Shown in pieces: positions 16,387 through 25,132 of a DNA stretch of 64,000 nt. The position numbers and the translations under genes are program-made. Where the stretch lies: the NCBI RefSeq assembly GCF_042677945.1, contig NZ_JBHUDN010000014.1, one strand, 5' to 3'. The stretch comes from Haloplanus litoreus (GTDB lineage: Archaea; Halobacteriota; Halobacteria; Halobacteriales; Haloferacaceae). Within the stretch, counting starts at the first letter, position 1. Each line of letters opens with the position of its first letter. Below the pieces are notes generated by a model that did not search any database, had not been told where the DNA came from, and saw only the letters and a list, made by a program, of their open reading frames with translations.

Positions 16387-17562
16387 ATGATCGGGGCACT
16401 CCTGCTCGTCGGGTTCGGCGTCTCGCTGTTCGTGGGCTTCAACATCGGCGGGTCGAACACGGGGCCGGCCTTCGGGCCGGCAGTCGGGGCGGGCGTCATC
16501 TCGAAACTGTTCGCTGGCGCCCTCATGGCCGTGTTCTTCTCCGTCGGCGCGTGGACCATCGGCCGGCGGGTCGTGAACACGCTCGGTCGCGAACTGGTGA
16601 CCGATCCCGGCGTCTTCACCGTCGAGTCGAGTATCGTCGTCCTCTTTTTCATCGGCGGAGCGCTGTTCGTCGGCAACTACGCCGGTGTGCCGGCCTCCAC
16701 GTCGATGACCGCAGTCGGCGCTATCGCCGGCCTCGGCGTCGCGGCCGGCGAACTCGACTGGGCCGTCATGGGTGAAATCGCCGTCTGGTGGATCGTCGCC
16801 CCTCTCGTCGGATTCTGGGTGTCCGGCGTCGTCGGCCGATACTTCTACCCGGCGATCAACCGCTGGATCGCCATCGAGCGCAGCGACGGGAACCTGCTCA
16901 CCCTCGACCGCTCCGGAGCGATTCCGATGCCGAAGTCGGGCCCGAACACCACCCGTCGAGAGGTCGCGGGGACCGTCGTCGTCATCAGTATCGGCTGTCT
17001 AATGGCCTTCTCGTCAGGCACGTCGAACATCGCCAACGCCATCGCGCCGCTTTACGGCGCCGGCGTCGATCTGAATCTCCTGATCGTCCTCGGCTGCCTC
17101 TCCGTCGCAGTCGGGGCGCTCACCATCGCTCGCCGGACGCTCGACACCCTCGGCAACGACATCACCGACCTGCCGCTGACGGCGGCTATCGTCGTCGCCG
17201 TCATCTCCTCGGGCATCGTCATCGGCCTGTCGGCCATCGGCATCCCCGCCTCGTTCGTCATCATCGCGACGATGTCCATCGTCGGCCTCGGGTGGGGGCG
17301 CGCGACCCGATCTATCACCGTCTCCGAGGGCGTCCGCGGCGAGAAGAAGCCGAACGTCTCCGTCGGGGCACTCACCGCCGACGAACCGGGCGAGGAGGCG
17401 CCGGAGATCGGCGAGGAGGAACCGGAGGACACGCCGAGCGCCGCCGACCTGTTCAACCCCGAGACGACGGGGCGGGTCGTGTTGATGCAGAACGTAGTTC
17501 CGATCCTCTCGACCGCCGGCGCCTACGCGACGTTCCGCCTCCTGTTCGCCGTCTGGTGGTAG
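16387..17562 (+). CDS. PiT family inorganic phosphate transporter
   Basis: A 391-residue membrane protein with about ten segments. The duplicated PiT signature is present twice: GFNIGGSNTGPAFGPAVGAG near residue 18 and SSGTSNIANAIAPLYGAG near residue 208. A cytoplasmic acidic loop (about 320-360) interrupts before the last segment. PiT proteins import phosphate with a cation gradient. Its gene follows the coiled-coil gene and precedes menA. Confidence 0.93.
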   Translation: MIGALLLVGFGVSLFVGFNIGGSNTGPAFGPAVGAGVISKLFAGALMAVFFSVGAWTIGRRVVNTLGRELVTDPGVFTVESSIVVLFFIGGALFVGNYAGVPASTSMTAVGAIAGLGVAAGELDWAVMGEIAVWWIVAPLVGFWVSGVVGRYFYPAINRWIAIERSDGNLLTLDRSGAIPMPKSGPNTTRREVAGTVVVISIGCLMAFSSGTSNIANAIAPLYGAGVDLNLLIVLGCLSVAVGALTIARRTLDTLGNDITDLPLTAAIVVAVISSGIVIGLSAIGIPASFVIIATMSIVGLGWGRATRSITVSEGVRGEKKPNVSVGALTADEPGEEAPEIGEEEPEDTPSAADLFNPETTGRVVLMQNVVPILSTAGAYATFRLLFAVWW

Positions 17563-17609
17563 GTCGAAAAGCGGCAGTCTTTACGCGGTGGCGTCCCGAC
17601 CGTTCGACG

Positions 17610-18551
17610 ATGAGCACACAGGAGATCAGCCGATCCCGGGCGTGGGTGATGGCCGCACGGCCACAGACGCTCCCGGCGACGGCGGCTCCGGTTGCCGTCG
17701 GAACCGGTCTCGCGGTCGGCCGCGGGGTCGACCACGTGCTCGCCGCCGCCGCGGCGCTGATCGGCGCCGCCCTCATACAGATCGGCACCAACTTCGCCAA
17801 CGACTACTACGACGCCGTCAAGGGCGCTGACACGGACGACCGCGAGGGATTCACCCGTGTCACGCAGTCGGGACTCATCTCCCCCGAATCGGTAAAGCGG
17901 GCCTCCTACCTCACGTTCGGCGCCGCCGTCCTCGTGGGCACGACGCTCGTCTACGTCGGCGGCCTTCCCATCCTCGTCGTCGGGCTGCTGTCCGTCGCGG
18001 CCGGTTACGCCTACACCGGCGGTCCCTACCCGCTCGGCTACCACGGCCTCGGCGACGTCTTCGTGTTCGTCTTCTTCGGCGTCGTCGCCGTCACGGGCAC
18101 GTACTACGTCCAGGCGGCCGCCGTCCTCGCGGCACCGCTCCCGCTCACGATTCCGCCGGGAACGCTCCCGCCGGTCGCCGTCGTCGCTAGCCTCCCCGTC
18201 GCCGCGCTGTCGACGAACATCCTCGTCGTCAACAACGTCCGCGACATGGAAACCGACGCACGGACGGGCAAGCGAACGCTCGCCGTTCGCCTCGGCTACC
18301 GCTGGAGTCGCGTTCAGTACGTTACGCTCCTCGCCCTCGCGTACCTCGTCCCGCCCGCGCTGTGGCTCGTCGGTCCCGCCTCCCCCGCCGTCGTGCTGCC
18401 ACTCCTGACGCTCCCGCTCGCCGCGAGCGTGGGCCGCACCGTCTGTACCCGGACTGCCGGCGAGGCGCTGAACCCCGCGCTCGAACGCACCGGCAAACTG
18501 CTCGCCGCACACGCCCTTCTGTTCGGCGTCGGCCTCGCCGTCGGGATATGA
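17610..18551 (+). CDS. menA: 1,4-dihydroxy-2-naphthoate prenyltransferase
   Basis: UbiA-family membrane enzyme attaching the isoprenoid tail to 1,4-dihydroxy-2-naphthoate. The first aspartate-rich motif is NDYYDAVKGADTDD and the second NNVRDMETDARTGK; about eight to nine membrane segments surround them. The start MSTQEISRSRAWVMAARPQT is at ATG 17610; longer frames upstream run through the phosphate transporter in another frame. Its stop lies one base before the menC start, so menA and menC form an operon. Confidence 0.94.
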   Translation: MSTQEISRSRAWVMAARPQTLPATAAPVAVGTGLAVGRGVDHVLAAAAALIGAALIQIGTNFANDYYDAVKGADTDDREGFTRVTQSGLISPESVKRASYLTFGAAVLVGTTLVYVGGLPILVVGLLSVAAGYAYTGGPYPLGYHGLGDVFVFVFFGVVAVTGTYYVQAAAVLAAPLPLTIPPGTLPPVAVVASLPVAALSTNILVVNNVRDMETDARTGKRTLAVRLGYRWSRVQYVTLLALAYLVPPALWLVGPASPAVVLPLLTLPLAASVGRTVCTRTAGEALNPALERTGKLLAAHALLFGVGLAVGI

Positions 18552-18552
18552 G

Positions 18553-19716
18553 ATGAATCGGCGCGACTTCTCGCTCCCCCTCGCGCGCCCCCTGTCGACC
18601 GCCCGTGGCCGCATCGAGCGCCGCGAAGGGGTGCTGGTCGGTATCGACGCCCACGACGTCCGGGGTGTCGGCGAGGCGACGCCGCTCCCCGGATGGACGG
18701 AGTCGCTCACCGACTGCCGGACNNNNNNNNNNNNNNNNNNNNNNNNNNNNNNNNNNNNNNNNNNNNNNNNNNNNNNNNNNNNNNNNTCGTGGTCGGTCGA
18801 CCTCGACACCCGGACGGCCCTCACCGTCCCCGGTCGGTACCACGTCGTCGCCGTCGCCGACCCCGGCGACGCGCCGGACCCACTGAACGACGCACCGCCG
18901 TCCGTGACCGACCCGCTTGACGACGCCCCCGCGGCCCGTCACGCCGTCGAACACGCGCTCCTCGACGCCGCGGGACGGTACGCCGGCCGTTCGCTGGCGT
19001 CCCTCCTCACCGACGGTCCGGCGGCGACGGTGCCGGTGAACGCGACGCTCGGCGACGCCGACGTGGACGCGACCGTCACGGCGGCGACCGAAGCCGTCGA
19101 GGCAGGTTTCGACTGCCTGAAACTGAAAGTCGGCGTCGGGGCCCTGGACCGCGACGTGACACGCCTCCGCGCGGTCCGGGACGCGGTGGGGGCGGACGTC
19201 GCCCTCCGGGCGGACGCAAACGGTGCATGGAACCGCGAGACGGCGATGGAAGCGGTCGACGCGTTCGCCGCCCTGGATCTCGCCTACCTCGAACAGCCAC
19301 TCCCCGCCGGGGACCTGTCCGGGCACGCCGCCCTCCGGGACCGCGGTGTCGACGTCGCGGTCGACGAGACACTGGCCGAGATGCACCCGGCAGCGGTACT
19401 GGAGGCCGGTGCCGCGGACGTGCTGATCCTGAAGCCGATGGCGCTCGGTGGCCCCGGTCGAGCGTACCGGGCGGCGACCGACGCGCGGGCGGCAGGCGTC
19501 GACCCGGTGGTAACGACGACCATCGACGCCGTGCCGGCCCGGACGGCGGCGGTCCACGTCGCCGCGGCGATTCCGGACGTGCGCGCCTGTGGGCTGGCGA
19601 CCGGAAGCGCGCTCGCCACGGATCTCGCCGCCGATCCGGTGCCGGTCGACCGCGGCACTATCGCCGTCCCCGAGGGATCGGGGGTCGCCGGCGACGCCTT
19701 CGACGATCTGGTGTGA
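18553..19716 (+). CDS. menC: o-Succinylbenzoate synthase
   Basis: Enolase-superfamily enzyme dehydrating SHCHC to o-succinylbenzoate. Catalytic elements: the Lys pair in CLKLKVGVG, the metal-binding residues in DANGAWN, LEQPLP and VDETLAE, and the second catalytic Lys in LILKPMALGG. A 64-base N run at 18723-18786 hides about 22 residues of the N-terminal capping domain; the frame agrees on both sides. No menE (ligase) gene follows in this window. Confidence 0.92.
   Translation: MNRRDFSLPLARPLSTARGRIERREGVLVGIDAHDVRGVGEATPLPGWTESLTDCRXXXXXXXXXXXXXXXXXXXXXXSWSVDLDTRTALTVPGRYHVVAVADPGDAPDPLNDAPPSVTDPLDDAPAARHAVEHALLDAAGRYAGRSLASLLTDGPAATVPVNATLGDADVDATVTAATEAVEAGFDCLKLKVGVGALDRDVTRLRAVRDAVGADVALRADANGAWNRETAMEAVDAFAALDLAYLEQPLPAGDLSGHAALRDRGVDVAVDETLAEMHPAAVLEAGAADVLILKPMALGGPGRAYRAATDARAAGVDPVVTTTIDAVPARTAAVHVAAAIPDVRACGLATGSALATDLAADPVPVDRGTIAVPEGSGVAGDAFDDLV
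18723..18786. other. Assembly gap (64 N) in menC
   Basis: Sixty-four unknown bases inside menC. The flanking frames match if the length is correct. Confidence 0.99.
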
Positions 19717-19756
19717 TCACCGCCGAAGCTATAGGAATCCACGCCGAACGGGGCGT

Positions 19757-19858
19757 ATGACGACGGGACGTATGCTGTACGTACTTGGACTGTTCGCCGT
19801 CCTCGTGTTCTCGCTCGGTATCGCCGTCATCTGGGCGCTCTCCTACGGGCCGCTGTGA
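19757..19858 (+). CDS. Small membrane protein, 33 aa
   Basis: A 33-residue protein with a single membrane segment (LYVLGLFAVLVFSLGIAVIWAL). ATG at 19757 follows the stretch AAGCTATAGG (19725-19734), which could be its TATA box. It ends in a convergent overlap of 16 bases with the next minus-strand gene. Single-segment mini-proteins of this kind are common in haloarchaea, but the function is unknown. Confidence 0.6.
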   Translation: MTTGRMLYVLGLFAVLVFSLGIAVIWALSYGPL

Positions 19859-20709
19859 TCCCGATCGTCGTCGACGGCGTCGCCGTGTGAGACGCCCTCG
19901 CGGCGGTCCGCGCGCATCCGACGGATGGCCGCCGCCGCGTTGCTGGCGTCGTAGCCGAAATAGACTGCGTCGGCGTAGGCGTCGGCGACGTCGGTGGCGC
20001 CGACGAGGGCGTCGACGTCCACCTCGACGGCGTAGAGCTCGACCGCAAGCGCCGCGTCGAGGCCCGCCAGCCGACTCTCGAACCCCTTGGCGATGGTCTC
20101 GAGCCAATAGGTCGTCCCGTAGGCGGTGTCGTAGAGGGGGACGACGAACTCGTCGACCATCGGCGCCAGTGCCTCGATATCGACCCCGCTCCGGGTGCGC
20201 AGGTGACCGGGGTAGGGGTCGGGGTAGCAGGTGAGCGAGAGGTCGCCCGGCACCCGGTCGCGCACGTCGGCGACGAAGTCCGTGACCACCGAGGCGCGCC
20301 AGTCCGCCCGGTCGTCGAACTCGCTCGCGGCGAAGCGGCGGTCGCATCGCTCACACCGGCAGTAGTCGTCGCGGGGGAACCCGACGTCGTCGAGGCGAAG
20401 GTCCGGCAGCGCCTCGATACAGTCGTCGACGATTTCGAGCAAACCCTCGCGGTACCGGTCGTGGGTCGGGCAGACGTACGACCAGTCGAAGTAGGGCCGG
20501 TCGCGGGTCGCGGGACGGCCCTCGGCGTCGACGGCCGCCATGGAGTTGTCGTCGCCGACGGCGGCGTTGTCGCCGAAGGCCGAGACCATGTTGACCCCGG
20601 TCGACACCGGGGCGGCCGCACGCCCGGTCACGTCCTTCACCTCGTAGAAGCCGGCGTCGAACGCCGACCACTCCAGTTCCTCGGCGTTCCGCGTGACGAC
20701 GCCGTACAT
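19843..20709 (-). CDS. Hypothetical protein, 288 aa (barrel-like, CxCxxC)
   Basis: A conserved-looking acidic protein beginning MYGVVTRNAEELEWSAFDAGFYEVKD. It has a cysteine cluster DYCRCERCDRRF near residue 120, suitable for metal binding, and blocks such as LTCYPDPYPGHL, FVVPLYDTAYGT and VELYAVEVD, which look like successive strands of a TIM-barrel, as in glycoside-hydrolase-like families. I do not recognise a named family. The start at 20709 is preferred because upstream residues read as non-coding. The gene converges with the 33-aa gene. Confidence 0.7.
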   Translation of the reverse strand: MYGVVTRNAEELEWSAFDAGFYEVKDVTGRAAAPVSTGVNMVSAFGDNAAVGDDNSMAAVDAEGRPATRDRPYFDWSYVCPTHDRYREGLLEIVDDCIEALPDLRLDDVGFPRDDYCRCERCDRRFAASEFDDRADWRASVVTDFVADVRDRVPGDLSLTCYPDPYPGHLRTRSGVDIEALAPMVDEFVVPLYDTAYGTTYWLETIAKGFESRLAGLDAALAVELYAVEVDVDALVGATDVADAYADAVYFGYDASNAAAAIRRMRADRREGVSHGDAVDDDRDHSGP

Positions 20710-20762
20710 ACCCGCCGGTAACGGGCGGGTGCGGGTAAGTAGTTCGTTCGGAGAAGGGGGCG

Positions 20763-20867
20763 TTACTCCTCGACGTCGACCTCGACCGGTTCTTTGTCGC
20801 CGGAGAGCAGGACGTAGCCGATTGCGATCAGTGCGAGCACCAGGATGAACTTCGTCTTTCCTGACAT
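20763..20867 (-). CDS. Small membrane protein, 34 aa
   Basis: ATG at 20867, stop TAA at 20763. The protein starts MSGKTKFILVLALIAIGYVL, one membrane segment, and ends in an acidic tail (EPVEVDVEE). It lies 21 bases downstream of pyrI on the same strand, so it may share the pyrB-pyrI transcript. No function can be assigned. It falls below the usual length cutoff of gene finders. Confidence 0.6.
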   Translation of the reverse strand: MSGKTKFILVLALIAIGYVLLSGDKEPVEVDVEE

Positions 20868-20888
20868 GGTCCACCGTTGGGCCACCGG

Positions 20889-21380
20889 TCACAAAGCGGT
20901 TTCGCCCGACCCGCGGGTGTCGATGTGTTCGGCGACGTCGTCATCGCGGATGATCGTCCCGCAGTACGAACAGCGGACGCCGTCGTCGAGTACCTCGAAC
21001 GCGGTCCGGACGGGTTCGTCGGCGTTCGTGATGCAGTTGTGGTTCGGACAGACGAGGATGCCGGTCACCGACTCGGTGCGCTCGACCCGGTTTTTCTCAA
21101 TCACGTCGAAATCGCGGATGATGTTGATCGTCGCCTCGGGCGCGATGAGGGAGAGTACGTCCACCTCGGACTGGCTGAGTTCGCGCCCCTCGACTTTCAC
21201 GACGTCCTTCAAGCCGAGTTTGTCGCTGGGGACGTTCATGCCGATACTGACGCTCTCGCCGCCGCTGCCGTCGATGCCGAGGATGGCGAGGACGTTCAGT
21301 GCCTGACCGGCGGTGACGTGGTCGATGACGGTACCGTTTCGGATCTTGCTGACGCGGAGTTCTTTGTCGGTGTCGCTCAT
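20889..21380 (-). CDS. pyrI: Aspartate carbamoyltransferase regulatory chain
   Basis: 163-residue regulatory subunit that binds nucleotide effectors and joins catalytic trimers. The allosteric domain is N-terminal (LRVSKIRNGTVIDHV, ALNVLAILGI), and the C-terminal zinc domain carries four cysteines in CPNHNC and CSYC. The start ATG at 21380 overlaps the pyrB stop (ATGA), so the two chains are made together. The long frame upstream is not part of the protein. Confidence 0.97.
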   Translation of the reverse strand: MSDTDKELRVSKIRNGTVIDHVTAGQALNVLAILGIDGSGGESVSIGMNVPSDKLGLKDVVKVEGRELSQSEVDVLSLIAPEATINIIRDFDVIEKNRVERTESVTGILVCPNHNCITNADEPVRTAFEVLDDGVRCSYCGTIIRDDDVAEHIDTRGSGETAL

Positions 21381-22291
21381 CGGTCGCCTCCGAGCAAGGA
21401 ATCGAGCAGGGCCATCCGAACGGGGACGCCGTTGTGGGCCTGGTCGAAGTATTTCGCGCGCGCCGTCTCGTCTACCTCGGGGGCGATTTCGTCGACGCGC
21501 GGGAGCGGATGCATCACCGTCAAGTCGTCGCGAGCGTCCGTCAACACCTCGTTGTCGATGCGGTACTCGCCGGCGACGGCGCGGTACTCCCGTTCCTCCG
21601 GGAACCGCTCCCGCTGGATGCGGGTGACATAGAGCACGTCGAGGTCCGGCAACACCTCGTCCAGGTCGGTGTGTTCCCGAACCTGAGCACCCGCCTCGTG
21701 CAGGTCGTAGCGGACGTTCCGGGGCAGGCGCAGGCTCTCCGGGCTGACGAAGTGCTGGCGCACGTCGAAGTTGGTCAGGGCGTGGGCGAGCGAGTGGACC
21801 GTCCGCCCGTACTTCAGATCGCCCATGATCCCCACGGTGATGTCGTCGAGTCCCGCGTTCTCCCGAATCGTGTAGAGGTCGAGGAGGGTCTGACTCGGGT
21901 GTTGGCCGGCGCCGTCGCCCGCGTTCACGAGGGGAACGTCGACGAACTCCGAGGCGAGTTTCGCCGACCCCTCGCTCGGGTGTCTGAGGACCATGGCGTC
22001 GGCGTACCCCTCGATGACCCGCACTGTGTCCGCGAGGCTCTCGCCTTTCTTGACCGACGACGACTCGACCGATCCCATGTCGATGGTCTCGCCGCCCAGA
22101 CGTTTCATCGCCGTCTCGAAGCTCATCTTCGTGCGGGTACTCGGTTCGAAGAAACAGAGCGCGAGCACGCGCCCGTCGTGTCGGCCGCGGACGACCTCGG
22201 GGTCGGCGTCGATGGCCGCCGCGTGGTCGAGTACCGCCTCGATGTCGTCCCGTGAGAGGTGGGCCGCGCTGATGAGGTGGTCCTGTAACAT
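21377..22291 (-). CDS. pyrB: Aspartate carbamoyltransferase catalytic chain
   Basis: 304-residue enzyme for carbamoyl phosphate plus L-aspartate to carbamoyl-aspartate, the committed step of pyrimidine synthesis. The carbamoyl-phosphate loop is PSTRTKMSFETAM (residues 50-62); GDGAGQHPSQTLLDL and MHPLPRVDEI are also typical. Translationally coupled to pyrI by a four-base overlap. Confidence 0.97.
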   Translation of the reverse strand: MLQDHLISAAHLSRDDIEAVLDHAAAIDADPEVVRGRHDGRVLALCFFEPSTRTKMSFETAMKRLGGETIDMGSVESSSVKKGESLADTVRVIEGYADAMVLRHPSEGSAKLASEFVDVPLVNAGDGAGQHPSQTLLDLYTIRENAGLDDITVGIMGDLKYGRTVHSLAHALTNFDVRQHFVSPESLRLPRNVRYDLHEAGAQVREHTDLDEVLPDLDVLYVTRIQRERFPEEREYRAVAGEYRIDNEVLTDARDDLTVMHPLPRVDEIAPEVDETARAKYFDQAHNGVPVRMALLDSLLGGDR

Positions 22292-22341
22292 TACGTGTGT
22301 GAGTCACCCGTGGCGTCTTGAATCCCTCGGCACGGGATGGT

Positions 22342-23595
22342 CTATGGCCAGTTGCCGTGGTCGTCGAAGGCGTCCGCCACTCGCTCGATGGCGACGACGT
22401 AGGCGGCCGTCCGGAAGTTCGGAACGTCCGTTGACTCGTAGGTGTCGACCAGCCGGTCGAACGCCTCGGTGACGATTCGTTCGAGTTCGTCGTTGACTCG
22501 GTCCTCGGTCCACGCGAACCGCTGTCGGTTCTGCACCCACTCGAAGTAGGAGACGGTGACGCCGCCGGCGTTCGCCAGAATGTCGGGGAACACGTACACG
22601 TCGCGGTCGGTGAGCACGTCGTCGGCGTTCGGGGTCAGCGGGCCGTTGGCAGCCTCGACGACGACGTCGGCCCGTACCTCGCGTGCGATGCCGGCGTCGA
22701 CGGCATTCTCGAGGGCCGCGGGCACCAGCAGATCCACGTCGGCCGTCAGCAGTTCCTCGTTGGTCAGCTCCCGGTCCGCGTCCGGATAGCCGACGACCGA
22801 CCCAGTCTCGCGTTTGTGGGTCTTGACTGCCGACGTGTCGAGGCCGTCGGCGGCGTAGATACCCCCTTTCGAGTCGCTGACAGCGACCACCGTGGCGCCC
22901 TCGGCTTCGAGGAGGGCGGCGGTGATCGATCCGGCGTTGCCGTAGCCCTGAACGGCGACGGTTACGTCCTCGATGTCCCGGCCCAAGTAGTCGAAGGCCT
23001 CGCGGGCGGTGAGCATCGTCGACCGACCGGTCGCTTCGACGCGCCCCGCGCTTCCACCGGACGACGGCGCCTTCCCGGTGACGACGCCGGGTTCGGTCGT
23101 CCGCTCCAGCGTCTCGTAGGTGTCCTTGATCCAGTTCATCTCCCGCTGTCCCGTGTTCACGTCGGGTGCGGGGATGTCGCGGTCCTCGCCGATGAACGGA
23201 CGGAGTTCGGCCGCGAACGCGCGCGTGATTCGCTCGACTTCGCTCTCAGAGTACTCCCGCGGGTCGAACGCGATTCCACCTTTCGCCCCGCCGTAGGGGA
23301 TATCGACCACGGCACACTTGTACACCATCCATCCCGAGAGCGCCGTCACCTCGGCCTGTGTCACGTTCGGGTGGTAGCGAATTCCGCCCTTGTACGGGCC
23401 GCGATCACCGTTGAACTGGACCCGATAGGCCTGGAACTGCTCGACCGATCCGTCGTCCATATCGACCGAGAGGGTCGCCTCTAGGACGCGCTCGGGATAT
23501 TTGAGGCGCTCGATCACGTCGTCGCCCGTATCCAAGTAGGCTGCGGCGTCGTCGATCTGCTCCTGAAGACTCTTGAACGGATTGATTTCCGCCAT
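22342..23595 (-). CDS. gdhA: Glutamate dehydrogenase
   Basis: Glu/Leu/Phe/Val dehydrogenase family, 417 residues, interconverting glutamate and 2-oxoglutarate plus ammonium. Substrate-binding blocks RGPYKGGIRYHPNV and DIPYGGAKGGIAFDP (with the catalytic Lys), then PAPDVNTGQREMNWI, and the dinucleotide-binding VAVQGYGNAGS. Start ATG at 23595 gives MAEINPFKSLQEQID, the usual haloarchaeal beginning; the longer upstream frame crosses an intergenic region. The nucleotide preference cannot be stated from this. Confidence 0.95.
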   Translation of the reverse strand: MAEINPFKSLQEQIDDAAAYLDTGDDVIERLKYPERVLEATLSVDMDDGSVEQFQAYRVQFNGDRGPYKGGIRYHPNVTQAEVTALSGWMVYKCAVVDIPYGGAKGGIAFDPREYSESEVERITRAFAAELRPFIGEDRDIPAPDVNTGQREMNWIKDTYETLERTTEPGVVTGKAPSSGGSAGRVEATGRSTMLTAREAFDYLGRDIEDVTVAVQGYGNAGSITAALLEAEGATVVAVSDSKGGIYAADGLDTSAVKTHKRETGSVVGYPDADRELTNEELLTADVDLLVPAALENAVDAGIAREVRADVVVEAANGPLTPNADDVLTDRDVYVFPDILANAGGVTVSYFEWVQNRQRFAWTEDRVNDELERIVTEAFDRLVDTYESTDVPNFRTAAYVVAIERVADAFDDHGNWP

Positions 23596-23648
23596 CTGAC
23601 GACTCGATTCGACCCCCTGCAATACAGTCCTTTCGAACGACGGTTCGG

Positions 23649-24488
23649 CTACTCGTCCGCCCGGTCGAGGATGCGCTCGGCTCGGGTCAAAAGCGGTGCG
23701 TCGATCATCTCGCCGTCCACCTCGAACACCCCTCGGTCCTCCCCGACGGCCTCTCGCGCCGAGAGCACCCGCTTCGCCCACGCCACCTGATCCGGATCCG
23801 GCGCGAATGCCGCCGTGACGACCGGCACCTGCGACGGGTGGACGACCATCTTGCCGTCGTAGCCGAGCGTCGCGGCGAACTCGGCCTCGGACCGAAGCCC
23901 TGCCGTGTCCTCGAGGTCGGTGTGGACCGTATCGACGGCGTCGACGCCCGCCGCTCGCGCGGCCACCACGACGTGTTCGCGGGCGTACAGCACCTCCATC
24001 CCCTCGTCGGTCCGGGTCGCCCCGAGGTCGGCCGCCAGGTCTTCAGCGCCGAAACAGAGTGCATCAACCTCCTCGACGGCCGCCACCTCGCGCGCGTCGA
24101 GGACGCCGGTCGCCGTCTCGATCAGCGCAAGGACCGACACGGAGAGTCCCCGAGCGGCCAGGGTGTCCGTCAGTGCGTTCGCGGTCCCGACGCGCGCCTT
24201 CGGCAGCATCACCGCGTCGAGACGGATCGGGGACCGGTCGACCAGAGCGTCGAGATCCGCCGCCGCGGCGTCGGGGTCTGCGGCGACGCGAACCGCCACC
24301 TCGACACCCTCGGGATCGAAGGCCGGATCCGCGAGTACGTCGCCGACGGCCGCCCGCGCCTCGGCCGTCCGCGCGGGAGCGACGGCGTCCTCTAGATCGA
24401 ACACGGTCGTGTCGGCGCCCGTCGCGGGCGCCTTGCGGCACAGTTCCGGCCGGTCGCCGGGCGAGAACAGGACGGTTCGACGGGCCAT
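23649..24488 (-). CDS. HpcH/HpaI aldolase/citrate lyase family protein (CitE-like)
   Basis: 279-residue TIM-barrel lyase: RRTVLFSPGDRPELCRKAP at the start, VFDLEDAVAP with the metal-binding Glu/Asp, MLPKAR, LIETATGVLDAREVA, CFGAEDLAADLG and GYDGKMVVHPSQVP. These are the blocks of CitE-like/malyl-CoA lyases. No alpha or gamma citrate lyase subunits are nearby, so it is a stand-alone enzyme, perhaps splitting a CoA-bound hydroxy acid. Exact substrate is unknown. Confidence 0.88.
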   Translation of the reverse strand: MARRTVLFSPGDRPELCRKAPATGADTTVFDLEDAVAPARTAEARAAVGDVLADPAFDPEGVEVAVRVAADPDAAAADLDALVDRSPIRLDAVMLPKARVGTANALTDTLAARGLSVSVLALIETATGVLDAREVAAVEEVDALCFGAEDLAADLGATRTDEGMEVLYAREHVVVAARAAGVDAVDTVHTDLEDTAGLRSEAEFAATLGYDGKMVVHPSQVPVVTAAFAPDPDQVAWAKRVLSAREAVGEDRGVFEVDGEMIDAPLLTRAERILDRADE

Positions 24489-24581
24489 GGCGGACGGAGG
24501 GCGGCCGACGGGATGAATCCCCGGCCCAGTCCCCCTCCTGCGGCCGGCTACGAGTCGATACGGACGCTACAGCCGACAGGA

Positions 24582-24962
24582 TCAGGAGAGGACGACGACG
24601 CCGACGGAGAACACGTTGGCGACGACGGCGGCAACCCAGGGGAGCGCCAAGCCGGCGGGGACGAGTCCGCGGTAGTCGGCGGGCATCACGACCCAGCCGG
24701 CCAGACCGACGCCGACCGCACCGCCTTTCAGCGCCGCGAGTGCCGGCAGTACGCCCACCGAAGTGATGAGGTCGGCGGCAATCGGGTTGAGTTCGGTGAG
24801 GCCGAGGCGGATGCCGACGAGGGTGAGCGCGCCGTCGAGGACGAGGGCGACGACGGTGACGGCCCACAGAACCGTCGCGTACTCCGTCGTTCGAGCGGCG
24901 ACCCTGGCGAGGTAGGTGCCGCCGACGGGTGGGCCGACCGTCTCCGTCAGGTCGGTTGCCAT
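24582..24962 (-). CDS. DUF5658 family membrane protein
   Basis: 126 residues with four hydrophobic segments. The motif LDGALTLVGIRLGLTELNPIAADLI is typical of DUF5658 proteins (a D-x-x-x-T and an E-x-N-P within neighbouring helices). Function unknown. Start ATG at 24962; the 169 bases upstream to the next gene show no gene. Confidence 0.8.
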   Translation of the reverse strand: MATDLTETVGPPVGGTYLARVAARTTEYATVLWAVTVVALVLDGALTLVGIRLGLTELNPIAADLITSVGVLPALAALKGGAVGVGLAGWVVMPADYRGLVPAGLALPWVAAVVANVFSVGVVVLS

Positions 24963-25132
24963 ACCTCACGGGTGGGGAACCACCACCGTGAGTATACGCC
25001 GCATACGCGGAGTAAATGACCGATTACCGGAGTGAAATCGCCGTCCGAGTCGGACGGCGCAGTGTACGCCATTCCCGGAGCGTCGGCGGCACGCGACGGC
25101 GACCCACCGGGATCCAGTTACGACGAACCGTA

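Noticed and set aside
16325..16390. 21-codon frame bridging the coiled-coil gene and the PiT gene with overlaps at both ends
   Set aside because: Basic, low-complexity translation unlike a haloarchaeal protein; overlaps are likely chance.
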